Below the pieces are notes generated by a model. It worked only from the letters and a program-made list of their open reading frames with translations, searched no databases and had not been told where the DNA came from. The position numbers and the translations under genes are program-made. A DNA stretch of 50,284 nucleotides from Bacillota bacterium (lineage in GTDB: Bacteria; Bacillota; UBA4882; UBA8346). Shown here piece by piece: positions 17,073 through 26,773 of this stretch. How positions within the stretch are numbered: position 1 is the first letter of the stretch; each line of letters opens with the position of its first letter. The DNA lies in assembly GCA_029776205.1 (NCBI GenBank), contig JAKOTQ010000103.1, forward strand, positions 1 to 50,284. Direction: 5' to 3'.

Positions 17073-18755
17073 TTGATTCCTAAAAAAATCAAAAATTTAC
17101 TAAAAAGTATTTTTGAAAAACATCTCCATTTCTCCCGACAATTCAAATTATCAAAACGAATTGCCATTGCCTTTTCATTTGCCATAGGTACTATAACCTT
17201 GGTAGTTCTTTTGAATGCCATAACTTTAATCACCATCCGCTCCTCACTTTATCAAATCAACGAAACCAGGAAAGACCAGAAGATTTTATCAGATTTTGCA
17301 GATACATTAACATTAGCGCAAACCAATGCAAATTTTGCGAAACGGATGGTTTTTGGCGATATGACTTTGATAGCCTCTGAAGAAAACCAACTGTTATCCT
17401 TTGTATCAACCATAAAGAAAGATTTACCAACGATTATTCAAACCATTGAAAAAACAGCACCTTCTGATCTGAAAGCTTTTAGCGAATCCACAGACAACCT
17501 GCTGTCTTCGGCCCAAAAATGGAGGAAAAATAAAAATCCCCAAAACCTCCATTTTCTCGCCACTTATATGAAAAATACCCAGTTATCGATGCAGATCATT
17601 CTTTCGAAGGTTACTTTTAAAATGGATAAAACCATTCGAAAAATAGAAAATCGCATTAATATCACATTGATTTTCAGTATCCTTTTAAATGCCATTCTGA
17701 TTAGCTTACTATTTACCATGGTTTTCCCTATACTTAAAGACATGAAAACTGCTTTTGTTCCGCTTCATGATGCTTCGAAAAACAGTTTACAGGGAGCCCG
17801 TGAATCCCTTAGCTACGCTACACAAATCACCGATGCCATCAATCAGTTACAGCGTGTCCTTTATGAAATGGTACTCAATATTACCGATGTTGCCAATAAC
17901 GCCCAAGAAAGTTCTCTTCAATCATCCAGCATTATTCAGTCTGTCAATATCGCCACCGAATTAGTTAATGATCTCGCGGAAAAGGCCAATTTGACTCATC
18001 ATAGCCTCCATTCTTACCAAAATAATCTCAAAAATAAAATTGTTGAAATCAAGAAATTTACTGACGAGGTTAACCGATCTCTGGAAACGGTCCACAGTAA
18101 CACTGACATCGCCGAGAAACTCACCGAACAACTGGGTCTGTTGGAGCAGAGCATTCATCAGATTACCAATGTGTTAGCCTCCGTTTCAGATATCACCGAT
18201 CAGACCAACCTGTTGGCTTTAAACGCAAGTATTGAAGCAGCCCGGGCCGGAGAATACGGCCGCGGTTTTGACGTTGTGGCTGAACGCATTCGTGCACTTT
18301 CCGATCAAACGAAAAATCTTACTTCGGAAATTCACAAAAGCATCAAAGGGATTCAATTCGTATCTTCCGAAGTCGCTAAAACCCTAACCAATGTTATCGC
18401 TTCCGTTCGTTCTTCAGCCAAGGAAGTTGCCTCAGTCACTACTGAAATTGATCAACTGGACGTCGTTTTTGAGTCACTTTATCAATCCAATGAAGCAATT
18501 ATCACCGCTGCCAATTTACAATTGGAAAGCACAAACCGAATTAACCTTCAAACTCAAGAAATCATGCGTTCTATCCAAAATATTTCCCTCCAAACCCAAA
18601 ACGTATCCGCAGCGATGGAAGAGTTATCCGCTTCCAGTGAAGAGATCAACGCCCAAATTCAAATGATTGGGGCCATGGTCAGTGAGACGCATCAGGTTAT
18701 TGAAAAACAGGTAAAACTGGTGGAATTGGCAAAAGAAACGACTGAAAGCATCTAA
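17073..18755 (+). CDS. Methyl-accepting chemotaxis protein
   Basis: 560 residues. TM1 lies at ~31-53, an extracytoplasmic helical sensor at ~54-190, TM2 at ~193-217, then a long cytoplasmic coiled coil. The signalling tip DITDQTNLLALNASIEAARAGEYGRGFDVVAERIRALS (about 375-412) is the diagnostic MCP sequence. A clear HAMP domain is not evident after TM2. The ligand cannot be predicted. The TTG at 17073 has AAGGAGG 9 nt upstream. A SigD-like promoter precedes it and a terminator follows. It is an orphan receptor with no che genes near. Confidence 0.94.
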   Translation: MIPKKIKNLLKSIFEKHLHFSRQFKLSKRIAIAFSFAIGTITLVVLLNAITLITIRSSLYQINETRKDQKILSDFADTLTLAQTNANFAKRMVFGDMTLIASEENQLLSFVSTIKKDLPTIIQTIEKTAPSDLKAFSESTDNLLSSAQKWRKNKNPQNLHFLATYMKNTQLSMQIILSKVTFKMDKTIRKIENRINITLIFSILLNAILISLLFTMVFPILKDMKTAFVPLHDASKNSLQGARESLSYATQITDAINQLQRVLYEMVLNITDVANNAQESSLQSSSIIQSVNIATELVNDLAEKANLTHHSLHSYQNNLKNKIVEIKKFTDEVNRSLETVHSNTDIAEKLTEQLGLLEQSIHQITNVLASVSDITDQTNLLALNASIEAARAGEYGRGFDVVAERIRALSDQTKNLTSEIHKSIKGIQFVSSEVAKTLTNVIASVRSSAKEVASVTTEIDQLDVVFESLYQSNEAIITAANLQLESTNRINLQTQEIMRSIQNISLQTQNVSAAMEELSASSEEINAQIQMIGAMVSETHQVIEKQVKLVELAKETTESI

Positions 18756-18787
18756 ACCTTATAATCCGTAAAAACGCACTTGGCTAG

Positions 18788-18823
18788 CCCAAAGGCTTTA
18801 AGCCCAACAGCCTTTGGGTTTAT
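18788..18823 (+). terminator. Terminator of the chemoreceptor gene
   Basis: CCCAAAGGCT, 11-nt loop, AGCCTTTGGG (perfect 10-bp stem) followed by TTTATTG. Confidence 0.85.
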
Positions 18824-18973
18824 TGTTGATTGAATAGTCCTTGCCACACCGATGCTGTTTGTAATAAAGGGATTCCAAAAGGTTACGACACACAACCTCT
18901 TGAGAAAAATCGGTTTATCCGGCTCACCCTGATAGGAATTGAGAGAATGTTTTTTAGTAACCAAAAAGCAAAC

Positions 18974-18997
18974 AAAAAAGCCATCCCTAAGGATGGC
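18974..18997 (-). terminator. Terminator of ileS
   Basis: Minus strand GCCATCC, loop TTAG, GGATGGC followed by a T6 run, 11 nt beyond the ileS stop codon. Confidence 0.85.
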
Positions 18998-19007
18998 CTT
19001 TTATAAC

Positions 19008-22000
19008 TTACTGCTTACTCACTTTGAGCTCAGCCGGATAACCGTTGATCTCCCATTTTTCGAATCCTTCACCGCCGGTTTCGCTTTGCTCCAAGGAAAC
19101 AGCCAACGTTTCAGAGATAATATAATCCCGGAACCGTTCGATAGCTGCCGCAACGGTTTCATCCGCCCGATACTCCAGCTTGATACGGTCCGTCAGTTCA
19201 AATCCGGCACTTTTCCGCATATTTTGAACTTTGGAAACAACTTCCCGAGCTAAGCCTTCGTCGATCAATTCCTGTGACAGTTGTAGATCGAGTACCACAT
19301 ACCGGCCACGATCCATCTCAACGGCAAAACCTTCCCGATCTTGAATCCGGACTTCCACATCTTCGGATGTTAAGGTGAGCGGATTGCCGTCAATGGTCAA
19401 GGTCAACACGCCGGTTTCCCGCAGCGTTTTCACCATCACCGCCGCATTGCCCTGGGAAAGTTCTTTCGCAATAGCCTGCATCTGTTTTCCGTATTTGGGC
19501 CCCAAAACCGGGAAATTGGGTTTGATGGTATAACTGACATACGCATCCGGGTCATCAATATATTCTAAGCGTTTGACGTTTAACTCCTCCATGACCAGCG
19601 ATTCCATAGGAGTCAAGACGTCCCGGTGTTTGGAATCCACTTTCATATTGGAAAGCGGTTGACGGACTTTAATCTGAACTTTATTCCGGGCAGCCCGTCC
19701 CAAGGAAACCAGATCGATCACCAATCCCATATGTTCTTCCAGCGCAGTATCGATCAGGCTGGCATCGGCTTCCGGATAATCATCCAGATGTACCGAATCT
19801 TTAAACCCGTTTGCCCCTTGGGTGAGATTACGATAAATATCATCAGCCAGGAACGGAGCAAAAGGCGCCATCAGTCTTGAAACGGTCAGCAACACTTCCC
19901 ACAAGGTCCGGTATACCGATTGCTTATCGGCATTCATCTCTGAAGCCCAGAAACGTTCCCGGGTCCGCCGGACATACCAGTTGGAAACCTCATCGATGAC
20001 AAAGGCTTGAATTGCCCGGACCACCCGAGTCAACTCATAGGCTTTCATATCCGTCCGTACCTGTTGAATCAAGGTATTTAACCGGGAGATAATCCACCGG
20101 TCAATTTCCGGACGCTCGGTAACCGGAATATTGTAATTAGCCGGATCCGCATTATCAATATTCGCATATAACGTGAAGAAGGAATATACATTTTGTAAAG
20201 TACCAAAGAACTTGGCATAAACTTCCTTCAATCCGTCTTCATCGAAGCGGGTCGGCATCCAGGGCGGCGATACCGCCAACAGATACCAACGGGTTGCATC
20301 CGCACCGTACTTCTCAAAGAGTTTCCAGGGATCAACCGCATTTCCGCGGGACTTGGACATCTTTTGACCGTTTTTATCCAACAGCAAATCATTGACTAAG
20401 ACGTTTTTAAACGTGGGTTTATTGAAGAGGAATGTCCCAATGGCCAGCAATGAATAGAACCAGCCCCGGGTTTGGTCAATACCTTCGCAGATGAAATCAG
20501 CCGGGAACAGTTGATCAAAGTCATCCTTATGCTCAAAGGGATAGTGCCATTGGGCATAGGGCATGGAACCGGAATCAAACCAGCAGTCGATAACTTCAGT
20601 CGTCCGAGTCATCCGTCCGCCGCATTCACATTTGAGATGAACCTCATCGATATAGGGACGGTGTAATTCGATGGTTTCCGTATCCACCGGTTCGATGGCC
20701 CGTTCAGCCAATTCCTGCCGGGAACCAATGGAGGTCAACCGGTTACAGCTCTCACATCGCCAAATATTTAACGGTGTCCCCCAATACCGATCCCGGGAGA
20801 GAGACCAGTCAATCAGGTTTTCCAACCAATTGCCGAACCGTCCTTTGCCCACGTGTTCCGGGAACCAGTTGATCTGTTTGTTATTGGCAATCAGTTTATC
20901 TTTATACTTGGTCGTCGCGATATACCAGGATTTCCGGGCGTAATACAAAAGGGGCGTATCACACCGCCAGCAGTACGGATAGGAGTGAGTCAGCCGTTCT
21001 TTGTGAAGGAGTTTTCCTTCCGCTTTCAAATAGCGAATAATATCCGGATCGGCTTCCCGGACGAAACGTCCAGCCCATGGTCCTACCTCAGCTGCAAACT
21101 TACCTTCTTTGTCCACCGGCTGAATCACCGGAAGATCGTATTTCCGGCCCAATTGATAGTCATCTTCGCCAAAGGCCGGAGCAATATGGACGATACCGGT
21201 ACCGTCCTCCATCGAGACAAAGTCACCGTCATAGACTTTGAAAGCATTATCATTGTTAACTTTGACAAAGGGGAGGAATTGCTCATATGCCATACCTACC
21301 AGTTGAGACCCTTGAAGTTCTTCGAGGATCTCCGCATCTTTGCCAAGAACCGCTTCGACCCGCTCCCGAACCAAAATATAGACCGCCGGATCTTCCGGAC
21401 GGCGGGCCCGGACATAGGTAAATCCCGCATTAATGGCTAAAGCCACGTTGGACGGCAAAGTCCAGGGCGTGGTGGTCCATACCAGGAAATACTCATCATC
21501 TTTCCCTTTGACCTTCATCCGGACATAGATGGAGTCAATGGTTTCATCCTTATATCCCAGCGACACCTCGTGTGAAGCCAAGGGCGTCCCACAGCGTGAA
21601 CAGTACGGCATGATCTTATGGCCTTCATAAATGAGACCCGCATCAAAATATTGTTTCAAAATCCACCAGACGGACTCAATATAATTGTTGTCGAGAGTAA
21701 TATAGGGATGGTCCATATCCAGCCAATAACCGATACGTTCGGTCATCCGCCGCCATTCCCGCTCATAAGTGAAAACCGATTCCCGACATTTTTGATTGAA
21801 CGGCTCAATCCCGTATTCTTCGATTTGCGTTTTGGAGGTTAACCCCAAGGTTTTTTCAACTTCGATCTCGACCGGCAATCCATGGGTATCCCAACCGGCT
21901 TTTCGATTTACCTGATATCCTTCCATGGTCCGGTAACGACAGACTGTGTCTTTAATCGTCCGTGCTAACACATGGTGAATTCCAGGTTTGCCATTGGCCG

Positions 22001-22151
22001 TGGGCGGGCCTTCATAAAATATAAATCTCGGCGAACCCTCGCGATCGGTGACGCTACGTTCGGGAATATTCGCCTCTTTCCAATATTGCAGAATCATTTC
22101 TTCCCGTTGACTGACCGGTACTTTCAAGTCAGCCTCTCTAAACTTGCCCAT
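19008..22151 (-). CDS. ileS: Isoleucyl-tRNA synthetase, long (type 2 / eukaryote-like) form
   Basis: I chose the ATG at 22151 (1047 residues, MGKFREADLKVPVSQREE). AAAGGAG sits 8 nt upstream and would lie inside the ORF if the ATG at 22169 were used. The HIGH region reads YEGPPTANGKPGIHHVLART (~43-62) and KMSKSRGN is near residue 600. The editing CP1 domain (TTTPWTLPSN, GTGIVHIAPAFGEDD) and the C-terminal anticodon-binding domain are complete. Length above 1000 and the PGIHHV variant mark the IleS2 class, known for low mupirocin sensitivity; that phenotype is inferred. Expression is controlled by the T-box upstream. Confidence 0.96.
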   Translation of the reverse strand: MGKFREADLKVPVSQREEMILQYWKEANIPERSVTDREGSPRFIFYEGPPTANGKPGIHHVLARTIKDTVCRYRTMEGYQVNRKAGWDTHGLPVEIEVEKTLGLTSKTQIEEYGIEPFNQKCRESVFTYEREWRRMTERIGYWLDMDHPYITLDNNYIESVWWILKQYFDAGLIYEGHKIMPYCSRCGTPLASHEVSLGYKDETIDSIYVRMKVKGKDDEYFLVWTTTPWTLPSNVALAINAGFTYVRARRPEDPAVYILVRERVEAVLGKDAEILEELQGSQLVGMAYEQFLPFVKVNNDNAFKVYDGDFVSMEDGTGIVHIAPAFGEDDYQLGRKYDLPVIQPVDKEGKFAAEVGPWAGRFVREADPDIIRYLKAEGKLLHKERLTHSYPYCWRCDTPLLYYARKSWYIATTKYKDKLIANNKQINWFPEHVGKGRFGNWLENLIDWSLSRDRYWGTPLNIWRCESCNRLTSIGSRQELAERAIEPVDTETIELHRPYIDEVHLKCECGGRMTRTTEVIDCWFDSGSMPYAQWHYPFEHKDDFDQLFPADFICEGIDQTRGWFYSLLAIGTFLFNKPTFKNVLVNDLLLDKNGQKMSKSRGNAVDPWKLFEKYGADATRWYLLAVSPPWMPTRFDEDGLKEVYAKFFGTLQNVYSFFTLYANIDNADPANYNIPVTERPEIDRWIISRLNTLIQQVRTDMKAYELTRVVRAIQAFVIDEVSNWYVRRTRERFWASEMNADKQSVYRTLWEVLLTVSRLMAPFAPFLADDIYRNLTQGANGFKDSVHLDDYPEADASLIDTALEEHMGLVIDLVSLGRAARNKVQIKVRQPLSNMKVDSKHRDVLTPMESLVMEELNVKRLEYIDDPDAYVSYTIKPNFPVLGPKYGKQMQAIAKELSQGNAAVMVKTLRETGVLTLTIDGNPLTLTSEDVEVRIQDREGFAVEMDRGRYVVLDLQLSQELIDEGLAREVVSKVQNMRKSAGFELTDRIKLEYRADETVAAAIERFRDYIISETLAVSLEQSETGGEGFEKWEINGYPAELKVSKQ

Positions 22152-22179
22152 AACATAATCTCCTTTCAAATGCTAAAAT

Positions 22180-22440
22180 CGACAATCAATAATAAAAAAA
22201 CTCATCCCAAGATTGGGACGAGCTTTAACCCGTGGTACCACCCAGCTTAGAAGGAAAAGATATCCTTCCGCTTTAGGCCCGATAACGGTGGCTGCCGGCG
22301 ATCCCTACTGTATTCAGGACGCAACTCCAGGGTGATTTTCCTGTTCTTGTACGTCACCGGCTTGCACCTGCCCCGGCTCTCTGTGGACGCCTGCAGAACC
22401 ATACTCTTCCCCTTCAACGTCGATCGATAAAATAAATTTA
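22180..22440 (-). promoter_or_regulatory. T-box riboswitch controlling ileS (isoleucine)
   Basis: The minus strand carries the T-box core TGGTACCACGGGTT (about 22228-22241). After it comes a terminator CTCGTCCCA, loop ATCT, TGGGATGAG, T7 (22194-22222). The 5' part has the stem I landmarks AGTA (near 22406) and AGAGAGC. A likely specifier is ATC at 22334-22336 in GGAAAATCACCC, an isoleucine codon followed by a purine. Uncharged tRNA-Ile should stabilise the antiterminator. Specifier placement is by eye. Confidence 0.93.
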
Positions 22441-22446
22441 AAATTA

Positions 22447-22475
22447 ATTATAATATAACCTCGACAACCCGTCAA
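22447..22475 (-). promoter_or_regulatory. Sigma-A promoter of the ileS T-box transcript
   Basis: TTGACG (22470-22475), 17-nt spacer, TATAAT (22447-22452) on the minus strand, placing the start at the 5' edge of the T-box. Confidence 0.85.
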
Positions 22476-22642
22476 TCATTGCTGCAAAAAAAGGGATTTT
22501 CGAAATTCCACGATCGGATGATGGTAGAATCCCATTTATTAATTTTGGTATTTTCGTAATTTTATCTATGTATTTTAGAAATTTTTCCATAAAAAAGGTT
22601 TTACTCGATGACAGCCGAACTATTTTCATTAGGTGATACTAT

Positions 22643-23314
22643 TTGAAAAAACGAACACTCTGGTTGTTCCTGGCCTTGGCATGGTTCGTATTAGGATTGG
22701 ATACCCTGTCTTGGGGCTCTTTAGAATCCACCGGCTGGACGGTACCCTCCCATTCACCCCGGTATACGGTGACCCGGATTATCGACGGAGATACCATCGA
22801 AGTTGCCAAACTGGGCAAAGTGCGCTATATCGGGATCAACACGCCGGAACTGTCTCACCCTAAACTCGGGATAGAACTTTTAGCCGCCGAAGCCTGTGAG
22901 ATGAATAAACGGTTGGTTTTGGGGAAAACAGTAGCCCTTGAGTACGATGTTCAAACCAGGGACCGTTACGGCCGGATCTTAGCATATGTATATACCGGTT
23001 CTACCTTTGTCAATGCCTATCTGGTCGAAACCGGTTATGCCCAATTAATGACGGTCCCTCCGAATGTAAAATACGCTGCCCTCTTTCAACGGTTGCAACA
23101 GAAAGCCGTCTCAAACCACATAGGCCTTTGGTCCGAAAACCCACCGCAACTGTCGAAGACCGGCACCTATGTCAGCAGTATTAAAAGCTTTATCTTCCAC
23201 AGGCCAGACTGTCGTTGGGCTCAAGCCATCAGTCCCAGCCATCAAGTCTGGTTTAAAACGGAATCCGAGGCCACCGAAGCAGGTTACCAATCATGTAAGA
23301 TATGTAAACCTTGA
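22643..23314 (+). CDS. Secreted staphylococcal-nuclease-like thermonuclease with C-terminal Cys motif
   Basis: 223 residues. An N-terminal signal or anchor helix (residues 1-24) precedes an SNase domain (~45-165). Its motifs are IDGDTIEVAKLGKVRYIGINTPE (~48-71), RDRYGRILAYVY (~109-120) and NAYLVETGYAQ, which carry the metal-binding Asp and the catalytic Arg/Glu residues. The C-terminal ~45 residues (FHRPDCRWAQ...GYQSCKICKP) resemble the Ada-type metal-binding segment often fused to such nucleases. It probably degrades extracellular nucleic acid. TTG start at 22643 with AGGTG upstream, so the exact start is less certain. A terminator follows directly. Confidence 0.88.
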   Translation: MKKRTLWLFLALAWFVLGLDTLSWGSLESTGWTVPSHSPRYTVTRIIDGDTIEVAKLGKVRYIGINTPELSHPKLGIELLAAEACEMNKRLVLGKTVALEYDVQTRDRYGRILAYVYTGSTFVNAYLVETGYAQLMTVPPNVKYAALFQRLQQKAVSNHIGLWSENPPQLSKTGTYVSSIKSFIFHRPDCRWAQAISPSHQVWFKTESEATEAGYQSCKICKP

Positions 23315-23324
23315 TTAAAAATAA

Positions 23325-23353
23325 AAAAAACCGGATGGAACATCCGGCTTTTT
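23325..23353. terminator. Bidirectional terminator between the nuclease and TRAP operon
   Basis: CCGGATG, loop GAA, CATCCGG (23331-23347), with an A8 run before and CTTTTTT after. It can serve both convergent transcription units. Confidence 0.9.
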
Positions 23354-23374
23354 TATTGAGATTCTTTTTTTAGT

Positions 23375-24682
23375 TTATCCGCCAATGACCCGTACCAACC
23401 ATAAGCTCAGATCGGGAATAAACGTGACCATCATTAAAACTGTAACCATCACAGCAAACATCGGTATCATTTTTACCGAAGTACGCTCAATAGGCGTTTT
23501 TCCGACGGCACAACCCACGAAAAGTGCACTACCAACCGGCGGTGTACATAGTCCTAAAGCCAAGTTGAAGATGAGCATGATCCCGAAATGTACCGGATCC
23601 ATACCAATGGTCGGGCTAGTAACAACCGGCAGTAAGATGGGGGTCATGATCAGAATGAGTGGTGCCATATCCATGAAACAACCCAATACCAACAACAAAG
23701 CGTTAATAATTAATAACAACAGGTATTTGTTGTTGGTGATGCCAATCAATCCAGCAGTCATCGCATCCGGAATCCGGAGCAGGGTCATCATATATGCAAA
23801 AGCTTTTGCCGAGGCGATCAACGTGAGCACAATAGCCAGAGTCTTCAAGGTGTTTTTCAATACACCTCCCAGAGTGCTCCACTTCGCCGAACGGAAGAAG
23901 ATATAGGTCAGGAAGAAGGTATACACGCAAGCAACAGCTGCAGATTCAGTAGCCGTAAAGATACCGGCAGCCACGCCACCCATGATGATAACCAACGTCA
24001 ACATCGGGAAGAAGGCATTGATCACGATCTTCATCCGTTGACCTTTAGGTACCGGTTCACACCGAGGGAAATTATATTTTACTGCATAGTAATAAGATAA
24101 TCCCATCATTGAAAATCCTAAAAGCATTCCCGGAATAATTCCGGCAATAAACAGGTCACCGATGGCACCTCCGATACCTGCAGCCAACGCATAGATAACC
24201 ATGTTATGGCTGGGAGGAATCAACACGCCCTGACAAGCAGTAACAACTGTCAAACCGACTGCAAAGTCTTCGTCATAACCCTGTTGAACCATCATCGGGA
24301 TAACAACTGCTCCCAAACTGGAAACGTCGGCAACAGCTGAACCGGAGATACCACCAAAAAACATACTGTCTAAACAGTTTACATAGGCCAGTCCGCCCCG
24401 GAACCGTCCCACCAGTAAGTTCGCAAAATCAATAATTTTATCAGAGATTCCGCCCACGCTCATGATTTCGCCCATAGCAATGAAGAACGGAATGGCTAAT
24501 AAGCTAAAGTTATCGACGCCCTTCACCATTTGCTGCACAATGGTTGATAAACCTTGTCCCGCAACCATTGCGCTAAATATGGATGACAGCAACAGTGAGA
24601 AGGCAACAGGGACGCGCACAAACATCAGCACTACAAAACTTCCGAGAAGTATAATCGTAGCAAGAGTATAGCTATCCATCAA
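23375..24682 (-). CDS. dctM: TRAP transporter large membrane subunit (DctM)
   Basis: 435 residues and about 12 membrane helices, the usual DctM size. Family features: ILLGSFVVLMFVRVPVAFSLL at the N-terminus, GGISGSAVADVSSLGAVVIPMM (~109-130), and CQGVLIPPSHNMVIYA (~150-165). The subunit forms the Na+-coupled translocation channel. It overlaps dctQ by 4 nt. With dctQ and dctP it forms a tripartite carboxylate or sugar-acid importer. The substrate is not readable from the sequence; the KDG/KDPG genes 15-20 kb away hint at uronate-derived acids, which is only inference. Confidence 0.95.
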   Translation of the reverse strand: MMDSYTLATIILLGSFVVLMFVRVPVAFSLLLSSIFSAMVAGQGLSTIVQQMVKGVDNFSLLAIPFFIAMGEIMSVGGISDKIIDFANLLVGRFRGGLAYVNCLDSMFFGGISGSAVADVSSLGAVVIPMMVQQGYDEDFAVGLTVVTACQGVLIPPSHNMVIYALAAGIGGAIGDLFIAGIIPGMLLGFSMMGLSYYYAVKYNFPRCEPVPKGQRMKIVINAFFPMLTLVIIMGGVAAGIFTATESAAVACVYTFFLTYIFFRSAKWSTLGGVLKNTLKTLAIVLTLIASAKAFAYMMTLLRIPDAMTAGLIGITNNKYLLLLIINALLLVLGCFMDMAPLILIMTPILLPVVTSPTIGMDPVHFGIMLIFNLALGLCTPPVGSALFVGCAVGKTPIERTSVKMIPMFAVMVTVLMMVTFIPDLSLWLVRVIGG

Positions 24683-25254
24683 TGTGCACCTCCCTTTTGC
24701 TCATCAAGATGGATGACTTCTAATTCCTCTTCTTTTTCGGAATACATCCGATCATCTTCATTCAAAATGCCAAGAATATAAAGGAGCGAATCGAAAATCA
24801 TAATGGCTCCGCAAATCGGCATCGAGATATACTGAACCCAGCGGGGCCACTCGGTGGCCGGCATGGTAAACGGTGCCAACTGAATACAGAGATTCCAGCC
24901 ATAGTAAAGCATGATGGCACCAGCCAACATCGTCGATCCGTAATTTACCATATCCATCACTTTTTGGGCTTTTCCACCTTTAGGGAAACGGTTATAAAAG
25001 ACACCGATTCCAACATGGAGTTGATCCCGTACGCCCATGGCGCAAGCGATAAATGCGAACAAAGCAACTAAAATGCGGGGCACTTCTTCAGCCCAGATGA
25101 TCCCGGCATTCAGTACATATCGATAGTATACAGTAGTACAGACGATGATAATCATCGCTGCTAAAGCGATCTGGGCAATCACCAGTAAAATTTTGTGGAA
25201 AAACGTGTCGATCGCATGCAACACTTCTCCAACTTTTGTCATGTATGACTTCAC
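24679..25254 (-). CDS. dctQ: TRAP transporter small membrane subunit (DctQ)
   Basis: 191 residues with four hydrophobic helices (~21-43, 50-70, 92-115, 135-160) and the conserved IIWAEEVPRILVALFAFIACAMGVRDQLHVGI segment (~54-85), typical of DctQ. The charged cytoplasmic tail (residues 163-191) is rich in Glu. It works with DctM as the membrane part of the importer. It lies ~86 bp after dctP, with a large stem-loop between them that may reduce its expression relative to the binding protein. Confidence 0.92.
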   Translation of the reverse strand: MKSYMTKVGEVLHAIDTFFHKILLVIAQIALAAMIIIVCTTVYYRYVLNAGIIWAEEVPRILVALFAFIACAMGVRDQLHVGIGVFYNRFPKGGKAQKVMDMVNYGSTMLAGAIMLYYGWNLCIQLAPFTMPATEWPRWVQYISMPICGAIMIFDSLLYILGILNEDDRMYSEKEEELEVIHLDEQKGGAH

Positions 25255-25272
25255 CCCAATGTTGTGATCAAT

Positions 25273-25301
25273 GAAGGGGGAATCGTGAGGACTCCCCCCT
25301 C
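25273..25301 (-). promoter_or_regulatory. Intercistronic stem-loop between dctP and dctQ
   Basis: A 12-bp stem (GAGGGGGGAGTC with GATTCCCCCTTC, two G-U pairs, 5-nt loop) lies in the dctP-dctQ gap with no T run following on the minus strand. Such hairpins usually protect the 3' end of the binding-protein mRNA, giving excess DctP over the membrane subunits. Role inferred. Confidence 0.65.
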
Positions 25302-25340
25302 ATTTTTCTTTTTATTCAGTTAAGTTAAACCGTGAAGTTC

Positions 25341-26344
25341 TTAGAATTTCTTACCGATTTCTTCGATCTCTTTAATAATGCTGGTATATTGGCTACCGAA
25401 TTCTTTGTAAATCGGTTCTACTGCTTTCTGGAAGGCTTCCATTTGTTGAGCAGTCAACGGAACGACGATGGTACCTTCAGCACGAACTGCTTGTTCGGAC
25501 TTCTTCTCCATCTTTTCCCATTCTTTGATTTCGAATGCTTGGGTTTCTTTCGCAGCTTGTTTAATGAGTTTGATATCAGCATCAGAAACCTTGGCTTTCT
25601 TCAATGCAGCTTCAGAAGCTAACAAGATTTCCGGTACCCGGGTGTGGTGGTCAAGGATATAGTATTTGGCTGCTTTGTAGTCACCTTTGGTATGATAGGT
25701 CGGCCAGTTGTTTTCAGCACCGTTGATAACACCAGACATAATGTTGGAGTAGATGTCGTTCGGGCCGATACCGGTAACCGGGGTAGCACCCAACAATTCG
25801 ATCATCCGAACCATCATCTTGTTGTCTTGTACCCGGATCTTGAGACCAGCCATCTCTTTCGGGGAGGTTACTTTCTTGGTCAAGTAGAAGCAGCGGCTTC
25901 CCGAGTCATACCAAGCCAAACCGATTAAACCGGACTTGGAAGCTTGGATCTTATCTAACATGCTTTGACCAACTTTTCCATTGAGAACTGCCCACATATG
26001 ATCCTTATTCTTGTAGAGGTAAGGAAGTTGAATGGCGTTAATCTCAGGGACAAAGTTAGCAACCGGAGAAGCGGATACACGGGCGAAACCAAGTTCGCCG
26101 ACAACCATTGCTTCGAGGGCTTCCGGTTCAGAACCATACAAAGTACCGCCATGATAAACATCAATCACAATACGACCTTTGGTTTTCTCTTTAACTAAGC
26201 GGGCAAATTCCTGGTCGGCTAAAGTAGTCGATAACCGGCGATGTGCACTTCGCTCAGTTTGAGTTTGATCGGCTTGGTAGCGGCCATTGCACCAATCGAC
26301 ATGATTAGTACAACAATGAGGACAACTGCAAATAATTTTTTCAT
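25341..26344 (-). pseudogene. dctP: TRAP transporter substrate-binding protein (DctP), one-base frameshift near the start
   Basis: The N-terminal 32 codons from the ATG at 26344 encode a signal peptide and KLSEVHIAGY, then hit a stop. The rest (TTLADQEFARLVKEKTKGRIVIDVYHGG... to the end) is in another frame. Adding one C at about 26229-26230 restores VHIAGYPTTLADQEFA and a normal ~334-residue DctP. The mature part has the family signatures LKIRVQDNKMMVRMIELLGATPVTGIGPNDIYS and GAENNWPTYHTK. GGGAGGATCTCACC precedes the start. Either a sequencing error or an inactivating deletion; downstream dctQM look intact. Confidence 0.88.
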
Positions 26345-26773
26345 TGGTGAGATCCTCCCTTTTGAATTATATTGTTTCACTGCGAAGTCGCAGTAAAAGC
26401 CAGGTTGATGAAATAATTACGGAAACTGAAACGAAATCTTACTTCACTGGAATTTTTTCACTTGATTTTTTTGGAAACATTCTTGTTACATTTTTTTAAA
26501 ATGAATTTAACTTTATTATACTCGGCTTGTCTATAAAATACAACCACAGTTAAACAATATTTTCTACGGAAATAAATAACATTTCCGATCAGATTTTGCA
26601 TAAACTTTATAAACCGTCTACCATTTATGTGGAAAAGTCCAGTTTATGATATACTATTATCAAGCTCTACCTTGAATTTTAAAATACTATTTTGCCTATT
26701 CTAAATTACGTTTAAATAAATCGGAAACAATCCTGAAACACTTTAGAAAAATTTTCTGAAAGGGGGAACTTTT
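26345..26773. other. Intergenic region between dctP and gpmA
   Basis: 429 AT-rich bases with divergent promoters expected but no clear consensus boxes. The notable feature is a perfect inverted repeat ACTGCGA-AG-TCGCAGT at 26379-26394, in the dctP leader, that could be an operator or a short hairpin. No coding capacity is seen. Confidence 0.5.
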
